Positions 7,636 to 16,421 of a stretch of DNA of 64,000 nt are shown piece after piece. The position numbers were made by a program, and so were the translations under genes. Positions within the stretch are counted from its first letter, which is position 1, and every line of letters begins with the position of its first letter. Source of the stretch: Alcanivorax quisquiliarum (GTDB lineage: Bacteria > Pseudomonadota > Gammaproteobacteria > Pseudomonadales > Alcanivoracaceae). Where the stretch lies: positions 558,001-622,000 of the forward strand of contig NZ_JALKII010000001.1 in the NCBI RefSeq assembly GCF_023051175.1, written 5' to 3'. The notes under the pieces were generated by a model, which searched no databases, was not told the DNA's origin, and saw only the letters and a program-made list of their open reading frames with translations.

Positions 7636-9822
7636 ATGTCTTTTGCTGTGCCTGCCCTGCGCCCGACCAGCCGCCTGCTTTTGCTTGCTCTTGTTGTGCC
7701 CGGTCTGGCGACGCCGGCCCTCGCTGAATCCGCCCTGCCAGGCACGGGTGCTACCAGCCTGCCAGCGATATCCGTCAGCGCCCCCTCCACCGATGCCACC
7801 GAGCGCGCCACCATTGCAGACCGCACCGGCCTCGCCCCGGAGGAACGCCCGGCGACGCTGGATATTGTTGATCGGCACGATATCGACCAGCGCGGCCTGC
7901 GCAACCTGATCGAAGTCTACCGGGCGGCGCCGGGTGTCACAGCAGGGAATATCCCCGGCTCGCCGGCGTCGGTTGCCATTCGCGGTTTCACCGACGTGGG
8001 CTATCTGTTCGACGGTGTGCGCGCCGCTGACCCGTCGCTGATGTCGCGCAATCTCAATAGCTGGCACTTTCAGCAGGTCGAGGTGCTCAAGGGGCCGGCC
8101 TCGGTGCTGCATGGCACTGGCGGGCTGGGTGGTACCGTCAATCTGGTGCCGCGCCAGGCCAGCCTTCACGATGACGTCACCGAAGCCCAGATCAGCTATG
8201 GCAGCCACGACACCGTGGATATCGGCCTGGGTGGCAACCGGCGTCTCGGCAAACACAGCGCGCTGCGGGTGGATCTCAGCCACCGTCGCAGCGATGGCTA
8301 TATTGATGACAGCGATTCCCAGGCAAGCGGCTTTACCAGTTCACTGTTGTGGCGTGCCAGTGATCGCCTCAGCATGACCACGTCGCTTGATGTGCACACC
8401 GACCGCTACACCAGTGCTTATCACGGCACGCCCTTGCTGCCGCGCAATGTGGCACGCCGCCCCAGCAGCGCCTTGCACAGTCGTGACGGCCTGGTGCTCG
8501 ACAAATCAATCCGCAACCGTAATTACAACGTCGATAACGGCATCATGAAAGCCGACAGCCAGTGGCTGCGCAATCGCGTGACCTATCAGCTTCACCCGCA
8601 GTGGGAACTGATCAACGAGCTGGGCCTGTACAATGCCGACCGCGACTGGCTGAATGCCGAGGATTACACTTTCAATAACGCCACTCAGCTGCTTGATCGC
8701 ACCACCTCGATCATTACCCATGAACATCGCTTTATCAGTGAGCGCGCCTACGCTCGCCACGATGGCGAACTGGCCGGGATGCGGCACCGCTTCAGCGCCG
8801 GGGTTGAATATCAGCATTCGCGCCTGGACAGCAAACGGCGCTTTGGCACCACCACCGCCATCGACCCGTTCAATCCTGTTTACGGCCGCCTGCCAGTGGA
8901 GAACGCTGCCAACTACCCCAGCCGCGACGATTTTGACAGCCGCGTGCAGAGCCGTGCGGTGTTTGCCGAAGATGCACTGAATATTACTTCGCGCCTGATT
9001 CTGGTGGCCGGCCTGCGCTATGACTATATTGATCTGGAACGCGGCATTGATCATCTGGCCAGCAACACTCGCAGCCGTTTCGGGCGCCGTTTCGAAGATG
9101 TGTCCTGGCGTGCCGGCGCTGTTTTCGATCTCGACGAGCGCACGCAATTATTTGCCCAGTACAACCGCGCCAGCGCGCCGATCACGTCAATGCTGCTGAG
9201 CAATATGGCCCGCGCCGGCTTTGATCTCTCCCGTGGCAGCAGTGCCGAAGCGGGGGTGCGCACGGCGCTGTGGGATGACCGCATCAGCCTGACGGGCAGC
9301 GTGTTCCGCATTCGCCAAAGCGACATTCTCACCCGCAATGTCAATGATCCAACCCTGACAGTGCAAGGCGGCACACGGGACGCCAAGGGCGTTGATATCT
9401 CTCTGCACTGGCAGGCCACATCGCAATGGCAGCTGGCCGCCAACGGCATGATCGCACGCGCCGAATACCGCCGCTTGCGAGACGGCAGCGGCACTGATCG
9501 CTCGGGCAACCGGCCGCCTAATGTTGCCGAAGTCGCGTGGCAGGTGAGCAGCGATTACCGCCTGACTTCAGTACCTCTCACTATCGGGGCCGCGGTACAG
9601 CATACCGGGGATTTTTACACCAGCGACGCCAACCAGTATCGCGTCGCAAGCCGCACTTTGCTGGATGCCTGGCTGGGTTACCCACTGGCAGGCGGCACCC
9701 TGACACTGCGAGGGCGCAATCTCACCGACGAGTTCTACGCCGACTGGTCGGGCTATAGCCCCACACAAGTATTTGTCGGCGCGCCACGCACCGTGGAGCT
9801 GGGCTGGAGCGGGAGCTTCTGA
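7636..9822 (+). CDS. TonB-dependent siderophore receptor
   Basis: A 728-residue outer-membrane receptor with a signal peptide ending near ALAES (residue 31). It has a plug domain (LIEVYRAAPGVT; VAIRGF; then VEVLKGPASVLHGTGGLGGTVNLV) and a 22-strand-type barrel ending in an aromatic residue (VELGWSGSF). This is the TIGR01783 siderophore-receptor layout. It takes up ferric chelates using TonB energy. AGGAG lies 9 nt before the ATG. Two bases separate its stop from the next ATG, so it is cotranscribed with the PepSY gene. No extracytoplasmic signalling domain is seen, nor sigma/anti-sigma genes nearby. The substrate cannot be read from sequence. Confidence 0.93.
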   Translation: MSFAVPALRPTSRLLLLALVVPGLATPALAESALPGTGATSLPAISVSAPSTDATERATIADRTGLAPEERPATLDIVDRHDIDQRGLRNLIEVYRAAPGVTAGNIPGSPASVAIRGFTDVGYLFDGVRAADPSLMSRNLNSWHFQQVEVLKGPASVLHGTGGLGGTVNLVPRQASLHDDVTEAQISYGSHDTVDIGLGGNRRLGKHSALRVDLSHRRSDGYIDDSDSQASGFTSSLLWRASDRLSMTTSLDVHTDRYTSAYHGTPLLPRNVARRPSSALHSRDGLVLDKSIRNRNYNVDNGIMKADSQWLRNRVTYQLHPQWELINELGLYNADRDWLNAEDYTFNNATQLLDRTTSIITHEHRFISERAYARHDGELAGMRHRFSAGVEYQHSRLDSKRRFGTTTAIDPFNPVYGRLPVENAANYPSRDDFDSRVQSRAVFAEDALNITSRLILVAGLRYDYIDLERGIDHLASNTRSRFGRRFEDVSWRAGAVFDLDERTQLFAQYNRASAPITSMLLSNMARAGFDLSRGSSAEAGVRTALWDDRISLTGSVFRIRQSDILTRNVNDPTLTVQGGTRDAKGVDISLHWQATSQWQLAANGMIARAEYRRLRDGSGTDRSGNRPPNVAEVAWQVSSDYRLTSVPLTIGAAVQHTGDFYTSDANQYRVASRTLLDAWLGYPLAGGTLTLRGRNLTDEFYADWSGYSPTQVFVGAPRTVELGWSGSF

Positions 9823-9824
9823 CC

Positions 9825-11180
9825 ATGACCCACCAGGCCACGGCACGCCCCTACCCTCGCTACGCCGCACTGTGGCGCTGGCATTTTTACGCCGGCCTGT
9901 TCACGGCGCCGTTTTTGCTCATGCTCTCTGTCACCGGCGCCATTTATCTTTTCAATGACGAACTCAACGATCTGATTTATCCCGAGCTGCGCTTTGCCAA
10001 CAGCAGCCACACGACGCCACAGCAGCCTGCCAGCATGCTGATCGGCGCCGTCGAGCAGCAGTGGCCAGGCAGCGCCGTCACACGCATCGACATGCCGACG
10101 ACAGCAGGCCGCAGCGCCATGCTGTTTGTCACGCCCGCCGAAGGCGAGCCTTTTCGCGCTTTTGTCGATCCCGGCACCGCCGAAATACTGGGCCAGTTCA
10201 TTTATACCCGCACACTGGTCGGTTTTGCTGATGTCTTTCACGGCTCGCTGATGCTGGGCAATGTGGGCGATGCCATCGTCGAACTGGCTGCCTGCTGGGC
10301 GGTGGTACTGATCATCACCGGACTGTACCTATGGTGGCCACGCGGTAATGACGCCGGCGGCCGGTTGCTGCCACGGCTGGCGCTGCGCGGGCGCCGGTTC
10401 TGGCGGGAGGTGCACCGCTTCACCGGCTTTTATGCAGCGGCGCTGATCCTGTTTCTGATTCTCAGCGGGCTGCCATGGGCGACGGTGTGGGGTGGCATGG
10501 TGTTGCAACCAGTAACCAATGCCCTCGGGCTGGGCTATCCGCCAGCGCTGCGTCATCACAGCAGCACCCGGACCACCATGGTGGATACGCTGGGCGAAGC
10601 GCCCTGGGCACTTGAACAGGCGCCGCTGCCCGCCGGAGCGCATGCTCATCTGCCACCGGCACAGCGCACCGATATCGGTGTTGATCGAGCAACGGCGATT
10701 CTGGCGCAACACGGTATGGCGAGCGCTTATCGACTTTCGCTACCACTGGATGGGCAGCACCTGTACAGCGCCTACACCTACCCTGACCGCCCAGAAGGCC
10801 AGCACACCCTTCATGTGGACCGGTTCACTGGCGAGGTGCTGGCCGATATCCGTTTTCAGGATTACGGCGCCGCTGCGAAAGCAGTCGAATGGGGCGTGGC
10901 GGTTCACATGGGCAACTACTGGGGGCGGGCGAATCAATTGATCATGCTTCTGACCTGCATTGCCATCATTGCGCTGGTCATCACTGGCGTGGTGATGTGG
11001 TGGCGCCGCCGGCCCCAGGGCAGTCTGGGCGCACCGCGCACCATCAGCGCACCCCGGGCGCGCAATACTGTTCTCGTCACCGCAGCGCTGCTGATCGTAT
11101 TTCCGCTGACCGGGTTGAGCCTGGTGCTCATATTGGGGCTGGATACAGTATGGCGCAGCCTGTGCCGGCGTAAGCGGTAG
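9825..11180 (+). CDS. PepSY-associated transmembrane protein (iron-uptake type)
   Basis: A 451-residue inner-membrane protein. It begins with the typical RYAALWRWHFYAGLFTAPFLLMLSVTGAIYLF of PepSY_TM proteins and has further membrane segments around residues 145-165, 198-220 and near the C-terminus. Relatives sit next to siderophore receptors and are thought to reduce or help release iron from ferric siderophores in the periplasm (FpvG/FoxB-like role). Its start overlaps the Shine-Dalgarno-bearing end of the receptor gene, which supports one transcript and one job in iron uptake. The reductase role is inferred. Confidence 0.88.
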   Translation: MTHQATARPYPRYAALWRWHFYAGLFTAPFLLMLSVTGAIYLFNDELNDLIYPELRFANSSHTTPQQPASMLIGAVEQQWPGSAVTRIDMPTTAGRSAMLFVTPAEGEPFRAFVDPGTAEILGQFIYTRTLVGFADVFHGSLMLGNVGDAIVELAACWAVVLIITGLYLWWPRGNDAGGRLLPRLALRGRRFWREVHRFTGFYAAALILFLILSGLPWATVWGGMVLQPVTNALGLGYPPALRHHSSTRTTMVDTLGEAPWALEQAPLPAGAHAHLPPAQRTDIGVDRATAILAQHGMASAYRLSLPLDGQHLYSAYTYPDRPEGQHTLHVDRFTGEVLADIRFQDYGAAAKAVEWGVAVHMGNYWGRANQLIMLLTCIAIIALVITGVVMWWRRRPQGSLGAPRTISAPRARNTVLVTAALLIVFPLTGLSLVLILGLDTVWRSLCRRKR

Positions 11181-11257
11181 CCGCTGCCTGTCCCGTGAAC
11201 GGGTAGCAGCCATCGGGCGGCGGCCTCTTTACTTCAGGTCACCCATCAGGCCATTCA

Positions 11258-11812
11258 TCAGGCCATTGCACCCTGAAGAAACATGCCTTCAAACAGCTGC
11301 GGCATGTCCACTCGTGCGATCCGGCCCCTATATTCGGATTCGCACAGGGTAAAAATAAAACCGAAAAACAGATCAGTCAGCCAACGGCTGGGCATATCGC
11401 TGCGAAAGGCGCCGGCTGCCTGCCCGCGCTGAAAAAACTGATCCAGCCGCTCCTCGAAAACCTGGCATTCTTCCGGGAACGGCGCCACCGCATTGCGTTT
11501 TATGTAGGGATCGAACTGGCTGATCATGAACGCACAGAATTCGCGTTCCTCGATATAATTGGCGATCAACTGACGCAGCGCTTCCAGCGGTGGCCGGCTA
11601 TCCAGCCCGGCGGCATCAAGGATTCGCGCCATGACCTCCAGCACGTGTTTTTGCACTGCATCCAGCAATTGCTCTCGCGTGGCGGCGAAACGATACAGGG
11701 TTGCCCGGCTCACTCCGGCTGCCGTGGCCATTTCCTGCAATGTGGCACCGGCGTTCTCTGTCAGAGTGCGCGCAAGGGAACGGAGCAAGGCATCTTCGGT
11801 CGTGAGTGTCAT
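11258..11812 (-). CDS. TetR-family repressor of the adjacent efflux pump
   Basis: A 184-residue TetR-type regulator. The N-terminal helix-turn-helix is LQEMATAAGVSRATLYRFAATREQLLDAV, and the C-terminal part is a variable ligand-binding region. The ATG at 11812 is chosen over the one at 11818: GGA is directly against the latter but correctly spaced for the former. It is divergent from the RND pump operon, the standard layout for a local repressor. The palindrome at 11914-11935 on the pump promoter is its likely operator. Ligand unknown. Confidence 0.88.
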   Translation of the reverse strand: MTLTTEDALLRSLARTLTENAGATLQEMATAAGVSRATLYRFAATREQLLDAVQKHVLEVMARILDAAGLDSRPPLEALRQLIANYIEEREFCAFMISQFDPYIKRNAVAPFPEECQVFEERLDQFFQRGQAAGAFRSDMPSRWLTDLFFGFIFTLCESEYRGRIARVDMPQLFEGMFLQGAMA

Positions 11813-11895
11813 ATTCATTCCGGATGGTGGCGCTATCGGGCAAACTCGCGCAGGATTCTTGCTGCGGACTGTGAACAGCCCGCCCGCAGCGCTGG

Positions 11896-11905
11896 AGTGT
11901 ACACT
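11896..11905. promoter_or_regulatory. Short palindrome in tetR-efflux intergenic region
   Basis: AGTGTACACT is a perfect 10-bp palindrome between the divergent regulator and pump genes. It may be a secondary operator; at this length it could be chance. Confidence 0.3.
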
Positions 11906-11913
11906 GCTACGCC

Positions 11914-11935
11914 AATGAATCAATTTTGCTTCATT
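11914..11935. promoter_or_regulatory. Putative TetR operator
   Basis: A 22-bp inverted repeat with half-sites AATGAA-n-CAA and TTG-n-TTCATT around a central TT. Every paired base matches except the one deliberate mismatch position in each half. It covers the proposed -35 box of the pump promoter, the classic position for TetR-type repression. Confidence 0.6.
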
Positions 11936-11954
11936 TGGCTCTCTGATGTATCAT
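11926..11954 (+). promoter_or_regulatory. Putative sigma-70 promoter of the RND pump operon
   Basis: -35 TTGCTT (11926-11931), 17-bp spacer, -10 TATCAT (11949-11954), about 60 nt before the adaptor ATG at 12018. It shows that the in-frame ATG at 11946 lies in the promoter and cannot be the start codon. Confidence 0.55.
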
Positions 11955-12017
11955 TCTGACCCCTTCAGCACGCAAGGTGCAACTACCAGCCCTTCATTCA
12001 GACCAAGGAACTTCGCC

Positions 12018-13169
12018 ATGGCCGCGCGGCACGCCCTTCGACTTCTTTCCGTTCTGCTGATTCCCCTGTCGCTGGCCGGCTGCCAGCCCGAACCAACACC
12101 GCCGGAGCAGGCAGTGCCTCAGGCACAGGTGCAACTGATCACGCCTGCCGCACACATGCTCACCAGCGATCTGCCGGGCCGCATTGAACCTGCACGCACC
12201 GCCGAGGTGCGGGCACGGGTACCCGGCATCGTGCTGGAGCGGCTGTTCGAAGAAGGCGCCGACGTGAAGGCCGGCGACGTGCTGTTTCGTATAGACCCGG
12301 CCCCGCTGGAAGCCGCTGTGGCGCAAGCGCGAGGCGCGGTGGCGCGTGCCGAGGCCAATGTGTATCAGGCCGATAATCTGGTGCGTCGCTACGGCCGCCT
12401 GCTCGAAACCAGCACCGTCAGCCAACATGAGTACGACAACGCCGTGGCGGCACAGAAAGCCGCGCAAGCTGAAAAACTGTCCGCCGAAGCAGCCTTGCAG
12501 ACCGCTCGGCTCAACCTGGATTACGCCACCGTGAAGGCACCTATTGACGGCCGCATCGGCCGGGCGCTGGTGACCGAAGGTGCATTGGTCGGCCAGGGCG
12601 AAGCCACGCCGATGGCGCGCATCCAGCAGCTGGATCCGATCTACGCCGATTTCACGCAATCCGTGGATGACTTGCTGCGCCTGCGCGCTGCGGCAGCCGA
12701 TGGCCGTCTGGAGCTACAGGAAGACGGCAGCGCCCGGGTGCAGGTAACGCTCGGGCAGCAGGGCTACACCTTGCAGGGCCGGCTGCTGTTTTCGGATGTA
12801 ACAGTAGATCCGAGCACCAGCCAGGTGACGCTGCGTGCCGAATTGCCAAACCCGGATATGGTGCTGCTGCCCGGCATGTATGTGCGCGTCCAGACCGAGC
12901 TGGGTGTGGAACCTTCTGCAGTATTTGTTCCCCAGCGGTCGATACGGCGTGGCACCGACAGCATTCCCAAGGTGCTGGTCGTGGGCACGGATAACGTTGT
13001 ACAGGAGCGCGAGGTGACACTGGGAGTAATGCGAGGCAGCCAGTGGCAGGTGCGCTCGGGGCTCGAGCGGGGCGAGCAGGTGATCGTCGATGGCGTCACC
13101 GGCTTTCAGCCCGGCATGACCGTCGAGCCGGTGCTTGTCGACCAGGCTGACAGTGGCATAGCCGAGTAA
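12018..13169 (+). CDS. RND efflux periplasmic adaptor lipoprotein (AcrA/MexA-like)
   Basis: A 383-residue membrane-fusion protein linking an RND pump to an outer-membrane channel. It has a lipoprotein signal with lipobox LSLAGC near residue 20, a lipoyl half-motif (VRARVPGIVLERLFEEGADVKAGDVLFRI), an alpha-hairpin rich in Ala and Glu, a second lipoyl half (LDYATVKAPIDGRIGRALVTEG) and a beta-barrel. The ATG at 12018 follows AAGGAA at good spacing; the frame is open from 11946, but that ATG is in the promoter. It is followed after 69 bp by the pump gene. Confidence 0.93.
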   Translation: MAARHALRLLSVLLIPLSLAGCQPEPTPPEQAVPQAQVQLITPAAHMLTSDLPGRIEPARTAEVRARVPGIVLERLFEEGADVKAGDVLFRIDPAPLEAAVAQARGAVARAEANVYQADNLVRRYGRLLETSTVSQHEYDNAVAAQKAAQAEKLSAEAALQTARLNLDYATVKAPIDGRIGRALVTEGALVGQGEATPMARIQQLDPIYADFTQSVDDLLRLRAAAADGRLELQEDGSARVQVTLGQQGYTLQGRLLFSDVTVDPSTSQVTLRAELPNPDMVLLPGMYVRVQTELGVEPSAVFVPQRSIRRGTDSIPKVLVVGTDNVVQEREVTLGVMRGSQWQVRSGLERGEQVIVDGVTGFQPGMTVEPVLVDQADSGIAE

Positions 13170-13182
13170 ACCAGCTGCCAGG

Positions 13183-13205
13183 GGCCGGCCTGCGCCGGCC
13201 GTTTT
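13183..13205 (+). other. GC-rich hairpin between adaptor and pump genes
   Basis: GGCCGGC-ctgc-GCCGGCC followed by GTTTTC. It resembles a weak terminator, but it lies inside an operon, so partial termination or mRNA stabilisation is more likely. Confidence 0.45.
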
Positions 13206-13238
13206 CTCCCGACCGCTTGTCAACGAAAAGGAAAGAGC

Positions 13239-16200
13239 ATGCCGCAGTTCTTTATCAATCGCCCCAACTTTGCCTTCGTGGTGGCGCTCTTTATCTGCCT
13301 GGCCGGCTTGCTGGCGATTCCCTCGCTGCCCGTGGCCCAGTATCCCAATGTGGCGCCGCCACAAATCATGATCTACGCCACCTACCCCGGTGCCTCCGCC
13401 ACCATTCTCAACGAGACGGTGACCAGCCTTATCGAGGAGGAGCTCAACGGCGCCAAGGGCCTGCTGTATTACGAATCTTCCAGCAGCTCCAACGGCATGG
13501 CCGAAATCAGCATCACCTTCGAGCCGGGCACCGACCCGGACATGGCGCAGGTCGATGTGCAAAACCGCATCAAGCGCGCCGAGCCGCGCCTGCCGCAACC
13601 GGTGTTGCAGCAAGGGCTGCATGTGGAGCAGGCCAGCAGCAACTTCTTGCTGATTTACGCCTTGAGTTATAAAGATGGCGACAAGGATCCCGTCGGCCTT
13701 GCGGACTATGCCGCACGAAATATCAATAACGAAATCCGCCGCCTGCCCGGCGTTGGCCGCGTACAGCTGTTCGCTTCCGAGCGTGCCATGCGTGTCTGGA
13801 TCGATCCGTCGAAGCTGGTTGGTTACGATCTCTCCATCAATGACGTCAACCGCGCCATTGCAGCGCAGAACGTACAAGTGCCCGCCGGCAGCTTCGGTGA
13901 GCAGCCCGGCTCCAGCGAGCAGGAACTCACCGCCACCTTGATCGTTCAGGGCACGCTGGAAACCCCGCAGGAATTTGCCGATATCGTGCTGCGCGCCAAC
14001 CCCGATGGCTCCGCAGTACGCCTTGGCGATGTGGCACGGGTAGAAATGGGCCGTGAAGAATACCGCTTCAGCTCCCGGCTCAACGGGCGTCCCGCTGCGG
14101 CCGCTGCGGTTCAACTTACATCTGACGCAAATGCCATCGCTACGGCGACCGCTGTCAAAGAACGGCTGGAGGAACTGTCGGCACTGTTTCCCGCCGATAT
14201 GGAATACTCCATCCCTTATGACACCTCGATCTTTGTCGACGTGGCCATCAAGAAGGTAGTCGCCACCCTGTTCGAAGCGATCCTGCTGGTGTTCCTGGTG
14301 ATGTTCCTGTTCCTCCAGAACCTGCGCTACACATTGATCCCGACATTGGTGGTGCCGGTGTGTCTGCTCGGCACTTTTGCCGTGATGTCCGTGCTCGGTT
14401 TCTCCGTGAACATGATGACCATGTTCGGCATGGTGCTGGCCATCGGTATTCTGGTGGATGACGCCATCGTGGTGGTCGAAAACGTCGAACGCATCATGGC
14501 AGAGGAAGGGCTGCCACCGAAGGAAGCCACCCGCAAGGCAATGAAGCAGATTACCGGTGCCATCGTCGGCATCACACTGGTGCTCTCGGCCGTCTTTTTT
14601 CCGCTCGCCTTCATGGGCGGCTCGGTCGGTGTCATCTACGAGCAATTTTCGCTGTCGCTCGCCGTATCGATCCTGTTCTCCGGCTTCCTCGCGCTGAGCA
14701 TGACACCCGCGCTCTGTGTCACGCTGCTCAAGCCCAACCCGAACGGCCATATCGAAAAGAAAGGTTTCTTTGGCTGGTTCAACCGCCGCTTCAGTCGTCT
14801 GACGCAGGGCTACCAGCGCACCACAGGTAGCCTGGTGCGGCGCTCTGGCCGCTTCATGCTTGTCTATGTCGCTATTGTCGGGGTGCTGGCATTTTCCTAT
14901 CTGCGGCTGCCGGAAGCGTTCCTGCCCGATGAAGACCAGGGCTTCATGATTGTTGATGTGCAGTTGCCACCGGGCGCCACGACACCACGCACGGAAAAAA
15001 CAGTCGCCGCAATGGAAGATCATTTCCTTTCACGGCCAAGTGTCGACAGCATCGTCTCCGTGATGGGCTTCAGTTTCTCAGGAATGGGGCAAAACGCGGC
15101 ACTCGCCTTCCCCACACTGAAAGACTGGGCCGAGCGTGGTCCGGCGGAATCCGTTGCCGCCGAAGCACAGCTTGCCAACCAGACGCTGGCCGGCATTGCC
15201 GATGGCAATATTTTCGCCGTGCAGCCACCCTCGATCTCCGGCCTCGGCACCTCCGGCGGCTTTGCACTGCGCTTGCAGGATCGTGGCAGCCTGGGCCGTG
15301 AAGCCTTGCTGGGTGCGCGCAACGAACTGCTGCAAAAAGCCAACAGCTCGCCGATCATCGCCTATGCCATGGTCGAGGGCCTTGAAGACGCCCCGCAGTT
15401 GCGCCTGCATATTGACCGGCAGAAAGCCGAGACACTGGGCGTCGGCTTTGATGCCATTGCCTCGACCCTTTCCAGCGCCTTCGGCTCGGCCATGATCAAC
15501 GAATTCACCAACCATGGCCGGATGCAAAAAGTGGTTGTGCAGGCCGATGTGGACAACCGCATGACACCGGAAGATGCGATGCGGCTTTATGTGCCCAACC
15601 GCCTTGGTGAGCAAGTGCCACTCTCTGCCTTCGTCGAGCTGGAGTGGGAGAATGGCCCTGTTCAATTCGTACGCTACAACGGCTACCCCGCCTTCAAGAT
15701 TTCCGGCGATGCCGCACCCGGCTACAGCAGTGGCGCCGCCATGGCGGAAATCGAGCGCATCATCAGCGAACTGCCTCACGGCGTAGGCTATGAGTGGACA
15801 GGGCTTTCCTTCCAGGAAAAAGTCGCCGGGGCACAAGCCCCGATGCTTCTGGCCCTGTCACTGATCGTGGTGTTCCTGCTGCTGGTGGCGCTCTATGAAA
15901 GCTGGGCGATTCCGCTCTCGGTCATCCTGATCGTTCCGATCGGTGCGCTGGGCGCGGTGCTCGCCGTCACCCTGCTGAACATGCCCAATGATGTGTACTT
16001 CAAGGTCGGCCTGATCACCATCATCGGTCTGGCGGCAAAAAACGCGATCCTTATCATCGAATTCGCCAAGGATCTGTATGCCGAGGGCAAGAGCCTGACG
16101 GACGCGGCCGTGGAAGCCGCACGACTGCGCTTCCGGCCCATCATCATGACGTCACTGGCCTTCATGCTCGGCGTCATGCCACTGGCCCTGGCAACCGGCG

Positions 16201-16367
16201 CCGGCGCCGCCAGCCAGCGCGCCATCGGCACCGGCGTCATCGGCGGAATGCTCGCGGCCACGGCGCTGGGCGTGCTGTTCATCCCGGTATTCTTCGTATG
16301 GATATTGTCACGCCGCAAACAGGAGCGCCTGGCTGCCGCCGCGCAGCGTGAGCAGGACGCTGGCTGA
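13239..16367 (+). CDS. RND multidrug efflux transporter (HAE1, AcrB-like)
   Basis: A 1042-residue inner-membrane proton/drug antiporter. It starts MPQFFINRPNFAFVVAL as AcrB-type pumps do, and has the proton-relay aspartates in GILVDDAIVVVEN (TM4), the conserved Lys in GLAAKNAILIIEFAKDL (TM10), and two large periplasmic loops. Length is typical for HAE1. AAAGGAAAG precedes the ATG. No outer-membrane channel gene follows, so a TolC/OprM-type partner must be encoded elsewhere. The divergent TetR protein probably represses it. Confidence 0.95.
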   Translation: MPQFFINRPNFAFVVALFICLAGLLAIPSLPVAQYPNVAPPQIMIYATYPGASATILNETVTSLIEEELNGAKGLLYYESSSSSNGMAEISITFEPGTDPDMAQVDVQNRIKRAEPRLPQPVLQQGLHVEQASSNFLLIYALSYKDGDKDPVGLADYAARNINNEIRRLPGVGRVQLFASERAMRVWIDPSKLVGYDLSINDVNRAIAAQNVQVPAGSFGEQPGSSEQELTATLIVQGTLETPQEFADIVLRANPDGSAVRLGDVARVEMGREEYRFSSRLNGRPAAAAAVQLTSDANAIATATAVKERLEELSALFPADMEYSIPYDTSIFVDVAIKKVVATLFEAILLVFLVMFLFLQNLRYTLIPTLVVPVCLLGTFAVMSVLGFSVNMMTMFGMVLAIGILVDDAIVVVENVERIMAEEGLPPKEATRKAMKQITGAIVGITLVLSAVFFPLAFMGGSVGVIYEQFSLSLAVSILFSGFLALSMTPALCVTLLKPNPNGHIEKKGFFGWFNRRFSRLTQGYQRTTGSLVRRSGRFMLVYVAIVGVLAFSYLRLPEAFLPDEDQGFMIVDVQLPPGATTPRTEKTVAAMEDHFLSRPSVDSIVSVMGFSFSGMGQNAALAFPTLKDWAERGPAESVAAEAQLANQTLAGIADGNIFAVQPPSISGLGTSGGFALRLQDRGSLGREALLGARNELLQKANSSPIIAYAMVEGLEDAPQLRLHIDRQKAETLGVGFDAIASTLSSAFGSAMINEFTNHGRMQKVVVQADVDNRMTPEDAMRLYVPNRLGEQVPLSAFVELEWENGPVQFVRYNGYPAFKISGDAAPGYSSGAAMAEIERIISELPHGVGYEWTGLSFQEKVAGAQAPMLLALSLIVVFLLLVALYESWAIPLSVILIVPIGALGAVLAVTLLNMPNDVYFKVGLITIIGLAAKNAILIIEFAKDLYAEGKSLTDAAVEAARLRFRPIIMTSLAFMLGVMPLALATGAGAASQRAIGTGVIGGMLAATALGVLFIPVFFVWILSRRKQERLAAAAQREQDAG

Positions 16368-16377
16368 TATGGATGGT

Positions 16378-16409
16378 GCGGGCAGCGCGGCCAGCTGCCC
16401 GCCTTTCTT
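16378..16409 (+). terminator. Rho-independent terminator of the efflux operon
   Basis: Stem GCGGGCAGC / GCTGCCCGC (16378-16386 and 16394-16402) with a 7-nt loop, followed by CTTTCTT. It lies just after the pump stop codon and before the convergent VWA gene. Confidence 0.7.
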
Positions 16410-16421
16410 CCTCAACACGAC

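Noticed and set aside
11946-12017. Upstream start of the efflux adaptor at ATG 11946
   Set aside because: It falls on the -10 box of the promoter, and the lipoprotein signal begins at 12018 after a good Shine-Dalgarno.
12714-15023. 769-codon open frame on the minus strand opposite the adaptor and RND pump genes
   Set aside because: Its product is His/Gln-rich without any domain, and it lies wholly opposite a clear RND operon. Such frames are a by-product of GC-rich codon use.
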